Shown here: piece after piece, positions 29,771-40,130 of the stretch
How positions within the stretch are numbered: the first letter of the stretch is position 1
How the letters are laid out: every line of letters starts with the position of its first letter
Source of the DNA: Asterella californica
Lineage: Eukaryota > Streptophyta > Marchantiopsida > Marchantiales > Aytoniaceae
Direction of reading: 5' to 3'
NCBI GenBank assembly: GCA_036924285.1
Contig: JAYKYS010000007.1
Span: 6,510,001 to 6,574,000, forward strand
Length of the DNA stretch: 64,000 nucleotides
Translations under genes and position numbers: made by a program
Notes under the pieces: generated by a model
Databases searched by the model: none
What the model was told of the DNA's origin: nothing
What the model saw: only the letters and a program-made list of their open reading frames with translations

Positions 29771-30928
29771 ATGGGTGCTGATCAGATGATCGATATCCTG
29801 CCTACCACTCATGACCTGGCCAAGAAGTTGCGTGATGAGCTGATCGTGCCTCAAGAAACAAAGAGGCAGTCGTCTAGATCTCGAGCTCAAGATTTGAGCC
29901 AAATCACTGGGAAACGTCTGATTTACAGTTACGAGAACGGTTGGTTGTACGAGATATACTTGAAAAATGACACTACCTTAGACTACCGCCTCCACTCAGG
30001 TCCAGTAGCCAGACGCTGGGTTAAAAACCAGAAAGTGAACGTGGTTCAACTGTCTGGTAATGATCGCTTCAAAATCAGCTGGGCCGAACCCACTGGCACC
30101 GCCGTGTCTCTTTGCATTAATCTGGAAAGACGACAACACCATGGAGTGATTTTCTTCCCACACTGGGTTCACCAGCATGGAACCTTGACGGCTTTGTTCC
30201 AGAATGATCACTTGGATGAAATGTTGAGGCTCAGGGATGCCGGACCAACCTACCCAATCGAGGTGGTGGACGAATTTGCCGAGATGATACTCGTAGAAGA
30301 TGCTGGAGTGGACGTGGAGCAAGTGATCAGCATATCTCCTGCAGAGTTTGCACTCACTTTGGAAAAGATTTGTGAGAAAAATAATCTCGCCCATAAGCTA
30401 GCCCATTTCGGAGAAAACTGGGGGTCTCGAGACACGAGCCATCTCGTAGGTAAGCTCTTGGTTTACACATACCAGAACGGATGGCAGCATGAGCTCTATG
30501 TGCGGAGTGCATACTCCATCGATTACAAGATCCGCTCGAGCTTTGGAGGTGCTTGGCACTTAATAATGGGCCAAGAAGTTTTCATAGTCCGGCTCATCGG
30601 CTCAAACCGCTATGTCATAAGCTGGACTGATCCGACTGGCATCTCAGTCAGCCTGACTCTGGACCTGGACATGCAAGAACTCCACGGTGTGCACTTCCTC
30701 TCTCAGTGGGTTCTCAAGGACCCCCAAGAAGTTCATCTCTCCCCTTTCAAAAACTACATGGGTCCGAATGGATCATCCTCGTTCCCACAGACAGGTAACT
30801 CATATGTCGACCCAGTTATTGCCGACCGTGATGCAGGACCTACGTATCCTCTACAGCTCGTCAGTGAATTCGCCCAGATCTTATCAGTAGAGGATCGTGG
30901 AGCTGAGAACGACTCAGTGATCCACTAA
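29771..30928 (+). CDS. Tandem double-domain phenolic acid decarboxylase-like protein
   Basis: An intronless 385-residue ORF holds two calycin-fold phenolic acid decarboxylase (PadC/PAD) domains, at residues about 46-185 and 226-378, joined by a helical linker. The family removes CO2 from p-coumarate, ferulate and caffeate to give vinylphenols, without cofactor, in the cytosol. Domain 1 keeps the active-site set known from Bacillus PAD: Y52 and Y54 (IYSYENGW), R82 (VARRWV) and E106 (SWAEPTGT). Domain 2 keeps Y232 and Y234 but has Ala at the Arg position (GGAWH, A261) and Asp for Glu (WTDPTG, D287). A 45-residue N-terminal extension with no clear signal precedes domain 1. M29771 is the first Met after an in-frame TGA. 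PAD is mainly bacterial and fungal, so horizontal transfer is likely. Fold assignment is firm; activity is not shown. Confidence 0.88.
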   Translation: MGADQMIDILPTTHDLAKKLRDELIVPQETKRQSSRSRAQDLSQITGKRLIYSYENGWLYEIYLKNDTTLDYRLHSGPVARRWVKNQKVNVVQLSGNDRFKISWAEPTGTAVSLCINLERRQHHGVIFFPHWVHQHGTLTALFQNDHLDEMLRLRDAGPTYPIEVVDEFAEMILVEDAGVDVEQVISISPAEFALTLEKICEKNNLAHKLAHFGENWGSRDTSHLVGKLLVYTYQNGWQHELYVRSAYSIDYKIRSSFGGAWHLIMGQEVFIVRLIGSNRYVISWTDPTGISVSLTLDLDMQELHGVHFLSQWVLKDPQEVHLSPFKNYMGPNGSSSFPQTGNSYVDPVIADRDAGPTYPLQLVSEFAQILSVEDRGAENDSVIH

Positions 30929-30933
30929 AACTT

Positions 30934-31242
30934 TTGCAACTAAAGAAAAGAGTTCCAGTCCGTACATCACCGATTTTCGAAAGCATGCAAGAGTGCATCG
31001 ATATGCCATTCGCCTGTTCCTGGCTGCCGCTTCATCCCGTAGAAGTACATAATATTCTTATGATCTCAGATATATATAGACAGAAGAGATTTCGTCCGCC
31101 ATTACCTCGATCGAGAGAAAGGGTACAATACATGCACAAATTAGTAGATCAACGTCGTGTAATTCTGCCACGTCCGGCGTTGCCTGGCGAGCTAATTCGT
31201 AATCTGTACATGCATATGTACACCAATTCATCCATAGCCTAG
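30934..31242 (+). CDS. Small unrecognised ORF just downstream of the decarboxylase
   Basis: This 102-residue basic ORF begins 6 bp after the decarboxylase stop, in another frame. It contains two similar stretches, RFRPPLPRSRERVQYMHKL and RRVILPRPALPGELIRNLYM, which look like a short internal repeat. No known domain is seen. It may be 3'-UTR sequence open by chance, or a small gene carried along with the decarboxylase. Confidence 0.25.
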   Translation: MQLKKRVPVRTSPIFESMQECIDMPFACSWLPLHPVEVHNILMISDIYRQKRFRPPLPRSRERVQYMHKLVDQRRVILPRPALPGELIRNLYMHMYTNSSIA

Positions 31243-31390
31243 TAAAAGAGAATTTATAGTCCCGATGCTTCCTTCAGTTCATCAGATCAGATTCTTTGAC
31301 TCTTCCGAGTTACGAGCGCTGCTGATGATTGACAATCATTATGGGATACAGCCCCGTACAGCTCGACGTGAACGTGGTTAGTAATTGGTT

Positions 31391-31558
31391 AAAGCCAACA
31401 ACCAATAGCTTGTTGGCTACCCCATCCGCCTGTTGCCCGGTCGCCGTGGGTCGAATCCTCCTAGCGGGGGGACTCGTGCTGTGCAAGGGCAGCAACATAC
31501 GACTGCAGAAAGCCCCACAGCGAAAAGAGGCCAAAAAAAATTAAACAAAAAAACTTTA
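31391..31558 (+). mobile_element. tRNA-derived SINE with 11-bp target duplication
   Basis: A 168-bp insertion lies between two exact copies of AGTAATTGGTT (31380-31390 and 31559-31569). Its head has Pol III promoter boxes, TAGCTTGTTGG at 31406-31416 (box A) and GGGTCGAATCC at 31448-31458 (box B), at normal spacing. The tail is A-rich (AAAAAAAATTAAACAAAAAAAC) and ends at the target duplication. Boxes, A-rich tail and perfect duplication together make a full-length SINE. It depends on LINE enzymes for movement. Confidence 0.88.
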
Positions 31559-31569
31559 AGTAATTGGTT

Positions 31570-32793
31570 CGGCTCACTTTACTGCAGTGCCGTAACCTGT
31601 GGTTTCAGCTGCAATATTGAACCCGAACTTTATGTCTATATGGACTAACCAACTCAATATTAGTGTCGTTAAATAGCTCCAAAAACTAACAAATAAAAAG
31701 TAAAAAGTAAAATATCAGTGTCGTTATGTATAACTGAGAGCACGAAAACGAATGGTCCATGAACTCCATGGATGATATATTTCCTAATATAGCTTATAGT
31801 CTACATCTATTTATAAATTATGATTAGTATTTGTTTTTGTATTTGTTTTTTTTGTTTTTAGTAAAATGTATGTTAAGTCTTGTTATTAATATCTTGTTTC
31901 ACTTAATCATCTTATCTCTATAAAATATCAAAATATAAGTTCTCTCAGAGATGATATGTTGCATATTATCAGATTTTGACAATCAGTCCCAAATGATATT
32001 ATAGTCTACTTATAAGAAAGTCACCTAATTGTTCAAATATTTTTAATAGTATTTCAGTAAGTTTTGAAATTGAAGAATCTCGTAAAATTGACGTCAATCT
32101 TAATGCATGATATCCTATTTTGACCAGTTTCTCTACCATGTTCATGAAATTCCAAAATCTTCCTCGAGTTCATAGTTTGATTATCGAATACCTGGTTATT
32201 GTTAACAGCTGTAAATACGCCTAAGTTAGTATTCTGTTCCATCTAGCATGCATATTATTTAATTCATCGTAATATATAAATTTATTTTTTAAATTTTAAA
32301 TAATAAATTAACGTTTGGTTTAAATTAACACGTGTTTGTTAACAACCTCTCACACTTATAGCTTCCAGAAGCATGTCTGTCCGTTCTTGCTTTATATGTC
32401 TAGACAGTCTTACATCTCTAGATACAGTTATCATTTAGTAATAACCCTTACAAATAAATATATTTTTTGAACACTTTAATATATTATAATTCCACATAAC
32501 ATATATGTTTTTTCTGATAGCAGAAAATGAGCAAAAGTTTCATGAAGTTGATATAACATGATCGTTGGGATAAAAGGGATCTCATCTCTTCATTTTGATT
32601 AAGACTGCTATGTTTGTAGCATCTGATTTCGTACCTTTCTCTTTTCCTTCATGGGTGATATCCACGATCTACTAAGAGATGTCATTTGTAAAAAGCTTTA
32701 GTAAATTTCTCTGTTAGTTCCTCAGTTAATTCTGGGGAAGTCTCGAAGAATAGTAACTTCTTCGATTTCCCATCCAACGTATGATAGTCTTTT
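31570..32793. other. AT-rich intergenic DNA, no gene seen
   Basis: The sequence is AT-rich with long T and A runs (for example near 31830 and 32270). One palindrome CCATGAACTCCATGG occurs at 31757-31771, the same motif as in element E. A single weak minus-strand frame (32054-32242) has no motif. Confidence 0.5.
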
Positions 32794-33013
32794 TGTTAAT
32801 ACTTGTGCCAACTTTAGTTAGTTAAGTTTAACCCATACTCAGTCGAGAGTATACTTAGGTTAGAGAGACCCAGCTCTCTTTGAATCCTCTCTCTATATAC
32901 ACAGGAGGGACAAATGACCCTCAGTTGCTTTCTTTTGGTGAATAATCTCTCCTATGTTGTATGTTCTTTCATGTGTGGTAGCTCCTCTCTTGGAGGCTAA
33001 CATGATTAGAACA
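32794..33013 (+). repeat. Copia 5' LTR (220 bp) and PBS
   Basis: Runs from TGTTAATACTTG to GATTAGAACA. It contains CTATATACAC at about 32893, a likely TATA region. TTGATATCAGAG follows at 33014-33025, a variant of the initiator tRNA-Met primer site TGGTATCAGAG. Confidence 0.8.
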
Positions 33014-33776
33014 TTGATATCAGAGTGTGAGGAGGTATGAGAGAAAGCTCTTGGTAGTAAGAGTGCAAGAGAGTGTACGCAGATGAAGGGAGGTGCTGTA
33101 TTTTTTGCTGTATTTTGTCATCTTGGAGGATTCAAGATCTTCGAAGTAGTTTTTGAAGAGGAGAACAATTTTTCCGCATTTTCATTGTCGATCATCATAG
33201 GTGACCCACGATTCACCACAACCGCCTTGAATTACGTAACTCTGTCATTTTCAACTCATTTGTAGCAAGTGGTTTTAGGTCAACAGAGCTTTGATCGATA
33301 TTTGAGGGTCTTTCATTCACTTTTAGCCCAAATCCTCAAAACTTCTCTTGTAGTTAAAGGCCTTTAGTGAACAGATTTCGAAAGGGCTTCTAGAGAATTT
33401 TCAGAGAGTCATTTGGAGCAAGTTGAGTTTTATAAGTATTGTCTAAGAAACTTTGACTGCATATTTGGAGGATGTAATGACGTTTTTGATAATTCTGACA
33501 TTTTTTTACCATGCATATCTATCAAGAGATGGAGCTCTATTTGAATCCATGTTTGTTGTGCGAATCTTCCTGCCAAGTTTCACTCAGTTTTGAGACACTT
33601 TGTTCTCATCTTATACTAACATCTTCTGCAATGGTTGGTAAGATCGAAGTCATGTCTGTCATTATCGAGGAGCCTTTGGATAAGCATAACTATTCAATAT
33701 GCAAGTATTGAATGTCTGCATTTCTCAAAGGTCAAGGGTTGTTTGAGCTTGTAATAGGTACTGATATGTAAATCCT

Positions 33777-34651
33777 CAACGGTCTTATCGATTAAGTACC
33801 CTCCTAATCTCTAAACCTCCACGATAGTCATCGATCAACCTGCCACATGTCGGATATGTCTCTCATTAAGGCTCACCTCTGATGGCTTTGATAGAAGCAC
33901 ACCATTAACTTGAGAAGAAAAGTGCTAAGTTCAATCCTTCACACACACACGTAAACTCATAAACTAAAATTCTTCATTCTAACGACGTCTCTCAAGTTTC
34001 ACATTCTAAAATCTCACACTCTCTCTATATTACTCAAGTTGTCATTACAACGATGTGAAGACAAGGATTAGGAGCTCTTTTTTCTTCTGTTTATACATTC
34101 TAGGTTTTTACTTTGATACCCTTCGGTAATTCAGTCGTAACTATTTTTACCGTGTTTTACTAAGATATTACTTAAGATAAAAACATTAATCACATGAGCT
34201 TCTTATCTTTTCACATGGGCTTATTCCTTCAAAGTCAACAAAATTCTAGAAGGATTCTTAAATATTCTAAAGGAATTTCAAATTCCACCCCCCTCTCTAC
34301 ATTAAGACTCACTAAAAAAGAGACATGAGGAATCTCTTCTTGTTTTTAATGTCCATAAAGTCCATAACTTTAATCTCACCACTAATATCAAGTCAAAAGG
34401 AGATAAAGGATACTTTTCACTCCTTTCTATCTTTTAGACAAGATGACAAGATAGTAGGGCTCACTCTTTAAGAAATATCTAAATTCTGTCTGAAAATACA
34501 ACTAAGTTTAATCATAACTAACTTTAGCTAGTCATGACTAACTTGATATCTCCTTAAAGTACTTGGGCAGCAAATAAACATTCTCCACACTTAGTTATAA
34601 CTAAAAATTTTACTAATAGATAAACTCCTATGCATAACATAAGTCTTTACA
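33777..34651. mobile_element. 875-bp insertion with TG...CA ends and TSD GATA
   Basis: TGTAAATCCTC at 33777 and GTCTTTACA at 34651 give the inverted ends TGTAAA/TTTACA. GATA precedes it (33773-33776) and follows it (34652-34655). Removing it restores GGTACTGATACCAAACCG, which encodes GTDTKP of copia Gag. No ORF is present inside. Size, termini and duplication fit a solo LTR of a family not otherwise seen in this window. Confidence 0.85.
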
Positions 34652-34708
34652 GATACCAAACCGTCTGAGCCAAATACTGATACGGTTGTGGAAACATAGA
34701 ATCAACGT

Positions 34709-36088
34709 TGTCGGAGTGTGATTCGTCTACTTAGGAAAGCACTGGGCTTCTGGCTGTGGTTGTTTACTCAAGAGGTAGGCCTTTCAGGTTACAACAGGAT
34801 GCTATAAGCACTCACACAAGTGTTTAGGATCCTTTGATATGTTCAGAAAGCGAAATTCAGGTCTAACTAGTAGTAATAAGATCAGGCGGTGAACTTTAAC
34901 ACTCAAGGAGAGGAAAACTAAGATGGTTCTGACTTCAAAAACTCTCCTACATGTAAAAGAGGCCCTACTGAGCACACACACGAAGTTTCAGCTTGAGATC
35001 AGATTCAAGCACTGAGATATGGATAGAAACATCTTGAGTGAGGAAATTACGACAATTTCTGACACCCAGATGGCTATTTCGACCTAGAACAGAAAATTGA
35101 CTCGTTCACTTTCGAAGATTCTTACAGGATTTGGAGCCTACAGGATGATGAACACCCCTGTGAAGTTGGACCTTCTGATTGTACACAGTTCTCCAGATCT
35201 CGTTCTCTGAAGTTGCTACTCTAGATTGAGGGCTTTTCAGACCCCCTCTGCTTCAGCGATCGCCTTGAATTACTCAATCACTCAAATTACATGAAACTTT
35301 TTGGACAGTCGTAGCCCAGCTGACAGTGAACGCAACCACGCAGGTTTGAAGAGATTATCTCTTTTCTGCTGAAATTGACACTCAAAACTCAAAAATCAAC
35401 AAAAGTGACGCAGTTTCAACTCAATCCGAACTTCAATTTGACATAACTCTTTCTTTATCGCTCCAAATCGATCAAGAATTTCACTGACAGTGACTAGCAC
35501 GACGATCTCTACCTTGCTATGTTCTCAGATTTCAGAATGCCCTCACCAAATGCTCGAACTCTCCTTTAGACCTCTGTTTCTAATTTAGAGTTTTACAAAA
35601 GATAAAAATAGACCAATAGGAGTTCATAGCTCACTTGGTTATCTTTTTGTGCCTTAAACCATGTGGTAACTTAATTCCACAATTCCACTCATAGGCTATC
35701 ACATCAAGTTCTCTAAAGTGCCATCGTAAATCTTAAACTACCTAAAACGACACGCAATCCTGAAAGTAAACTTAAACTTGCTAAAAAACGTGCATGGACA
35801 ACACGTAAGTACAACCCATGAGCTTAAACCCTATCAACATGGTAAATCTAAGTTATGTACATTGAACATCATAGACAAGTAAGAAGTCACTTGCACAAGC
35901 GCACAAATGCTTGAACAAGATAACTAGCATATTATCAGCCTACTAGGACTAAAAATAGTATTAATATCGTATGCAAAGATGTCAAACATCTACATAAACG
36001 ACTAGAAGTAATATGAGCTAACTTCTAGAACTACTAAACTCAAGTGTCGGAGTAAAAATGTAACATGTAGCCGTCAAGTAGCGCGACA
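34709..36088 (+). repeat. Solo LTR of the left-edge gypsy family (LTR copy 4, TSD ACGT)
   Basis: 1,380 bp from TGTCGGAGTGTGAT to GCGCGACA, the same termini as LTR copy 1. ACGT flanks it at 34705-34708 and 36089-36092. Removing it restores AATCAACGTACATATCAA, which keeps the copia Gag frame (NQRTYQ). A single LTR without internal sequence indicates LTR-LTR recombination after insertion. Confidence 0.9.
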
Positions 36089-36799
36089 ACGTACATATCA
36101 AGCGGTGCACATTCTATCTTTGTGTGTTTTACCAATGATGTTTGGTTACATTCAAGCCGTGTACACAGCCAAGGAGGTGTGGGATGCATTAACGAATGTT
36201 TTTCATACCTCTACGAAGGCACGTAAGCTCCTATCCAAACAGCAGTTGTTGGAGGTGAAGAAAGGATCACTTAGCATTACATATTATGTCTACTAGATCA
36301 AAGGTCTGGTTGATGACTTAGCAGCATTGGAGTGAAAGTAGAGGATGATGACCTCATCCTTCATACCAAGATCATGATTCAAGGTCTTAGTAAGGAGTAC
36401 AAGCTGTTTGAGACCTCCATTGTTGTGCATAATATTTTTTCCAATTTTGATGAGTTGATACATATGTTGATATCTGAAGAGACACGTCCAATAGATAGTG
36501 GATCCTCTTCAGTCAGCGAACAAACACTCTTTATTAGTGATCGAGGAAAAGACCGAGATAGAGGTTGTGGAACAAATAACCGAGGTGGAGATAACTTCGG
36601 TGGTAAGGATCAATAATAGCCGCAACAACAAGCTCAACGCAGCAACCAACCTCAAGGTGGAGAGGATCGTTTCTACCATTACTGTAGGAAGAAAGGTCAC
36701 CTTGTCAAGACTTGTTTCAAGAAGCAAGCTGATATCTGAAGTGGGAAACTCTCACAACAAAACTTTGCTGCTATGGAACAGATGATATATCACAGCCTT

Positions 36800-37256
36800 C
36801 TAACCATGGTCCATGAGGTGAATGTTATGTCTACACCAGCAGATGATTAGTATATCGACTCACGAGCATCCAACCACAACAGGACTCATGAAGATTTGTT
36901 CAATCATAAGGAATCTGTCAAGACTCAAGCTTTGGCGTACACAGGTGATGATACGCAACACAAGATCACTCACTTTGGTATTGTACCTCTTTCTGTTGCA
37001 TCTTTGAAGATTCAAGCTTTAGGAGATGTGCTCTATGTTCTTACCATCACCAGAAACCTAGTTTCTGTTGGTCAAATGGCAGTACAAGGATATCAGGTTT
37101 GACTCAACAAGGATGGTTGCATTGTTGAGTCCTTATCTGATCTATGTGTAGTAGTAAAAGGTACTCGAATTGGCAGATTATTTAAGCTTGATGTTTTGCT
37201 ACTCAAATCCCAAAATGTGATGTTTACACATTGATCACATGTTTCTGATCTGAACA
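36800..37256 (+). pseudogene. Copia protease, catalytic motif lost
   Basis: The plus strand reads YIDSRASNHN at 36850, where copia elements have W-Y-x-D-S-G-A-S-N-H. The Trp is TAG (36848-36850) and the Gly of D-S-G is Arg. Downstream it keeps GDVLYVLTITRNLVSVGQMA and ends with IGRLFKLDVLLLK. The gag-pre-integrase region then starts and is cut at about 37256 by the next insertion. Confidence 0.78.
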
Positions 37257-37760
37257 TGTCGTACAAACGTTGTCGTAGTGCATGACGTTCAAGGTGCAGA
37301 AATGAAACTTCAGAAGATGCTCAACCAGCATTTGTTCGGGAAGCTGCACCCTAGCTTATCAAGCTGGGCAGGAGCTAAGCTGGGGCTATGCTTGGCAAGC
37401 TGCCCCCTAGCTTAAACTGAAATATCACCCTGAAAGAGGTCGAAAGGCATCAGAATGCAGAGCTCGACGAGGAGAGCGACTTCATGCTTCCAGTCTTAAC
37501 AGAAAGTGTTTTAAGTAATAGTTAGCACGAGTTTTAAGCTGTGAAATATGTGAAAGAGGGAAATCTGTCGATTCTGGCTCGTGACTCGAACTCAGAATCA
37601 GATAGCGTGAGCGTGTAGGTGTTCATAAATACTATAGTTTTGACTCCTTGTTCATTAAAAACAGAGTTGTATAGAGAAGTTAGTGTATGAAAGGCTAGTA
37701 AAGATCTTACAGAAAAATTTCTTCAGGTAAACATATGTACAAAAGTTTTTACCTTCTTGA

Positions 37761-37850
37761 ACGGAACCAAATGCCATCCCAGTGATAGGGCGCCTGCCTA
37801 GGAGGGAAGTGGTCTCAGGGTCAATCCCTCCTGGCCTCTGGTTCCTATTC
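37761..37850 (+). ncRNA. tRNA-like SINE head inside the insertion
   Basis: TGATAGGGCGCCTGCCTAGG (box A region from 37783) and GGGTCAATCCC (box B, 37818-37828) lie at tRNA spacing. GGAACCA at 37763 can pair with TGGTTCC at about 37839, like an acceptor stem. The pattern resembles plant tRNA-derived SINE heads. The 3' limit is unclear, and it may extend to the inverted repeat at 38077-38094. Confidence 0.5.
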
Positions 37851-37967
37851 CGGCATGTTGGCCTCTTGGAAGGGAGTCTATGTTGGATATGCAGCCACGT
37901 CCTGCATATCTAGGGGCGGGAGACCGGTATCTCTCTTAATCGTGGGCTTCTTGGCTTAAGCCTCCGC

Positions 37968-38096
37968 ATGCCATCCTGAATATACTATGAGAGATACTTG
38001 GTGCGCATATGGGAGGGCTGTAAGCCCTGTGGGGCAGCCTCATAAGTGTTGGGGCTTCGGCCTACATTGGATGGCTTGTAGTATATTCAGGGTGGC
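37968..38096. repeat. Inverted repeat GCCATCCTGAATATACTA
   Basis: GCCATCCTGAATATACTA near 37970 is mirrored by TAGTATATTCAGGGTGGC near 38077, about 18 bp with one mismatch and a spacer of roughly 90 bases. It could be a foldback end or an RNA stem of the adjacent SINE-like unit. Confidence 0.65.
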
Positions 38097-38129
38097 ATCG
38101 AGGGCACGGGAAACTTTTGCTGATTATTA

Positions 38130-38620
38130 AGTACGCATAAGGACAGCAGGGGAACAACTTTAGCAGGGGCCTTAAAACTGAAGCGGAAGCGGATATTTTT
38201 CTGAGAAATGTTTCTTAGAGAGATTGAAGCGGAGGATTACAGCGGAAGCGGAAGATTACAGCGGAAGCTTACAGCGGAAGCAGACCTTTTTCTGAGAAAT
38301 GTTCCTTAGAGAGCAGAAGCGGAAGATTACCGCGGAAGCTTGAAGCGGAAAATTACAGCGGAAGCTTACAGCGGAAGCGGACATTTTTCTGAGAAATGTT
38401 TCTTAGAGAGCGGAAGCGGAAGATTACAGCGGAGAGCGGAAGCGGAAGATTACCGCGGAAGCTTGAAGCGGAAGATTACAGCGGAAGCGGAAGCGGAACT
38501 CTGTTAGCATAAGGACAGCAGGGGGGCAGCTTAGCTAGGGCCCTGCTTCTGATAAGTGACTGTACTTATAAGGACAGCAGGGGGGCAACTTAAGCTGGGG
38601 CCTTAACTTTTAGGTTATTT
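38130..38620. repeat. AGCGGAAG tandem field flanked by a threefold AAGGACAGCAGGGG repeat
   Basis: From about 38180 to 38500 the sequence is built from AGCGGAAGC, GGAAGATTACAGC and TTTTTCTGAGAAATGTTTCTTAGAGAG blocks in varying order. A separate unit of about 45 bp beginning ATAAGGACAGCAGGGG occurs at about 38137, 38512 and 38568. The field is purine-rich, shows unequal-crossover growth, and has no open frame of note. Confidence 0.8.
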
Positions 38621-39009
38621 ACCCGCGGCGACTTGGGATCGGGGACTTTTTTTTGAGGAGATTTTTTTACAGAGAGTTGAGAGCTGAAGCGGAAGGAGAA
38701 GCTTGGAGACTGAAGGAGATCAATTTTTCGGAGAGAACTTAATTGAGGATTTGGGTGATCGTGACAGAGGGACGGACAAGTGTTTGGGGGACTGAGACTT
38801 TACCTAATCTACAGTTTGGAGGCAGAATTACTTCTGATCGGACAGGAGACAGTTTTATGGAAGGAGATCGTTTGGATAATCTGCAAGGGACTCTTGATTG
38901 ACGCGGGGATTAAATTCTTGATAGTTTTCAGTTGAGAGGTTGACGTAGAGAGAAGATTAAGAGTTTGGGGTCCTAATTTCACCTACTAGACTTGAGTTGA
39001 GGTGATTTT

Positions 39010-39028
39010 GGGGGGGGGGGGGGGGGGG
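39010..39028. repeat. Run of 19 G
   Basis: Nineteen consecutive G on the plus strand. Such runs often mark assembly uncertainty and can form G-quadruplexes. Its exact length should not be trusted. Confidence 0.9.
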
Positions 39029-39542
39029 AAGAGAACATTATTTGAGTGGAGGAGGAGGAGTGAGACTGAGAAGGTCAGATTTTCTGAGAAATTTCAGTGC
39101 TGAAGCTGTCGTAGCGAGGGATACAAGGTGTTGGAGTTTCAAATCTTCATCGGTTGTAGGTTCTGGAGAGAAATCTGCTGGAGAGAAGACTAATTGAGTG
39201 AGAATTGACCGTTTGGCATCTGCGGTGGACAACGTAAGGAGTTGAGTAGAGATAGGTTGTAAATTGATATATGTGGAGGACTATTGAGTGTGTTTGGAAG
39301 AGAAATAAAGCATCGTGAGTTCAGGTTTCTCCTATCTGTTGTGTCTGAAGGTGGATCTGTCTCCTGAGACTTGAGACTTGATCTGTTAAATAGTAAGTGA
39401 TCTATAGTCATAGTGTCTGTGAGTGACTTCAGCCGTTGCGATCTCTTGCTTGGCTCTTGTCTTGATATACAATCTCTACTTCTATCTCGCGATCTATCAC
39501 AGTCAGAAGGCTCGCCCTTCCTGAGAAGGACTCTCCTCGACA

Positions 39543-40130
39543 ATGTGTTACCACATGAATTATTAGAGACTTAAAGCCTTGTCTACATTAGAGCTTGTCA
39601 CTGGACTTCTGAAGTTCTCAACAACTATTCCATCTGAGATATGTGAAGCTTGTCAGTTTGGTAATTCAGCTAGGCAACCTTTCCGCCATAAAGGCACTAG
39701 AGAATCCAAGGTGTCGGAGATGATCATTCGGATGTTTGGACTGCAAGTCAATCAAGCCCCAACGGTTCCAAGTACTTTGTATTATTCATTGACGATTTCT
39801 CGCGGTTCACTTGGATCTACTTAATGAAGGCTAAATCTGACGTACTGTCAATAATCGAGACCTTTAAGACCTCAAAAAGCAGTACAATTAGTGCATTCTT
39901 TGATTACGTTTGGATGGAGGAGGCGAGTTCATCTCCAACTTGTTTGATGCATTTCTACAAAAACAAGGCATCAAGAGTGAAGTTACGTGTGGCTACATCT
40001 CTCAACAGAATGGAGTTGCTGAGAGGAAGAACCGGCACATTGCAGAATCAGCAAGGGTAATGTTGAACGAGATGTCCATGCCAAGTGTTACTAGGCCAAA
40101 GCTGTTGGAGTTGTTGTGTATCTGAGGAAC
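39543..40130 (+). pseudogene. Copia integrase, frameshifted
   Basis: The gag-pre-integrase zinc region is seen as CEACQFGNSARQPFRHKGT. The core follows in another frame: HSDVWTASQSSPNGSKYFVL, LFIDDFSRFTWIYLMKA, then DGGGEFISN and NGVAERKNRHI with the D, D and E residues. At least two frameshifts separate these parts. The C-terminal region decays after about 40130. Confidence 0.82.

Larger units (their letters stand above)
33631..36760 (+). pseudogene. Copia Gag split by two LTR insertions
   Basis: Gag starts at about 33631 (MVGKIEVMSVIIEEPLDKHN), runs to GTD at 33776, resumes at 34652 (DTKPSEPNTDTVVET) and again at 36089 (TYQAVHILSLCVLPMMFGYI). UBN2-like text follows: KEVWDALTNVFHTSTKARKL and LEDDDLILH-type sequence in the next frame. 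The knuckle near 36685 reads FYHYCRKKGHLVKTC, with Tyr where the first Cys should be. Stops at 33709, 34697 and 36294 replace Trp codons. Reading the protein across each insertion proves where both insertions lie. Confidence 0.82.
37257..39542. mobile_element. About 2.3-kb insertion with TGTCG/CGACA ends
   Basis: Copia protein text stops at SDLNM (37256) and resumes with HMNY...KALSTLELVTGLLKF (39550). The insert starts TGTCGTACAAACG and ends CTCCTCGACA, so its ends are inverted like the LTR families nearby. No clean target duplication is visible. There is no coding potential; the 39190-39543 minus frame is low-complexity. It holds a tRNA-like module (37760-38100), an AGCGGAAG-rich repeat field and a G19 run. 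It could be a long solo LTR or a non-autonomous element. Confidence 0.6.

Noticed and set aside
29771..30928. Bacterial contamination as the source of the decarboxylase gene
   Set aside because: The flanks within 1 kb are a plant-type mobile element end (28770) and a tRNA-derived SINE (31391), and no bacterial gene or operon layout is nearby. Long-read confirmation would still be useful.
39010..39028. G19 run as a biological signal
   Set aside because: Homopolymers of this length are often assembly or sequencing artefacts; length and effect cannot be judged here.
39190..39543. Minus-strand ORF of 117 residues rich in Ser, Arg and Asp
   Set aside because: Low-complexity text inside a repeat insertion, with no homologue motif; likely open by chance.
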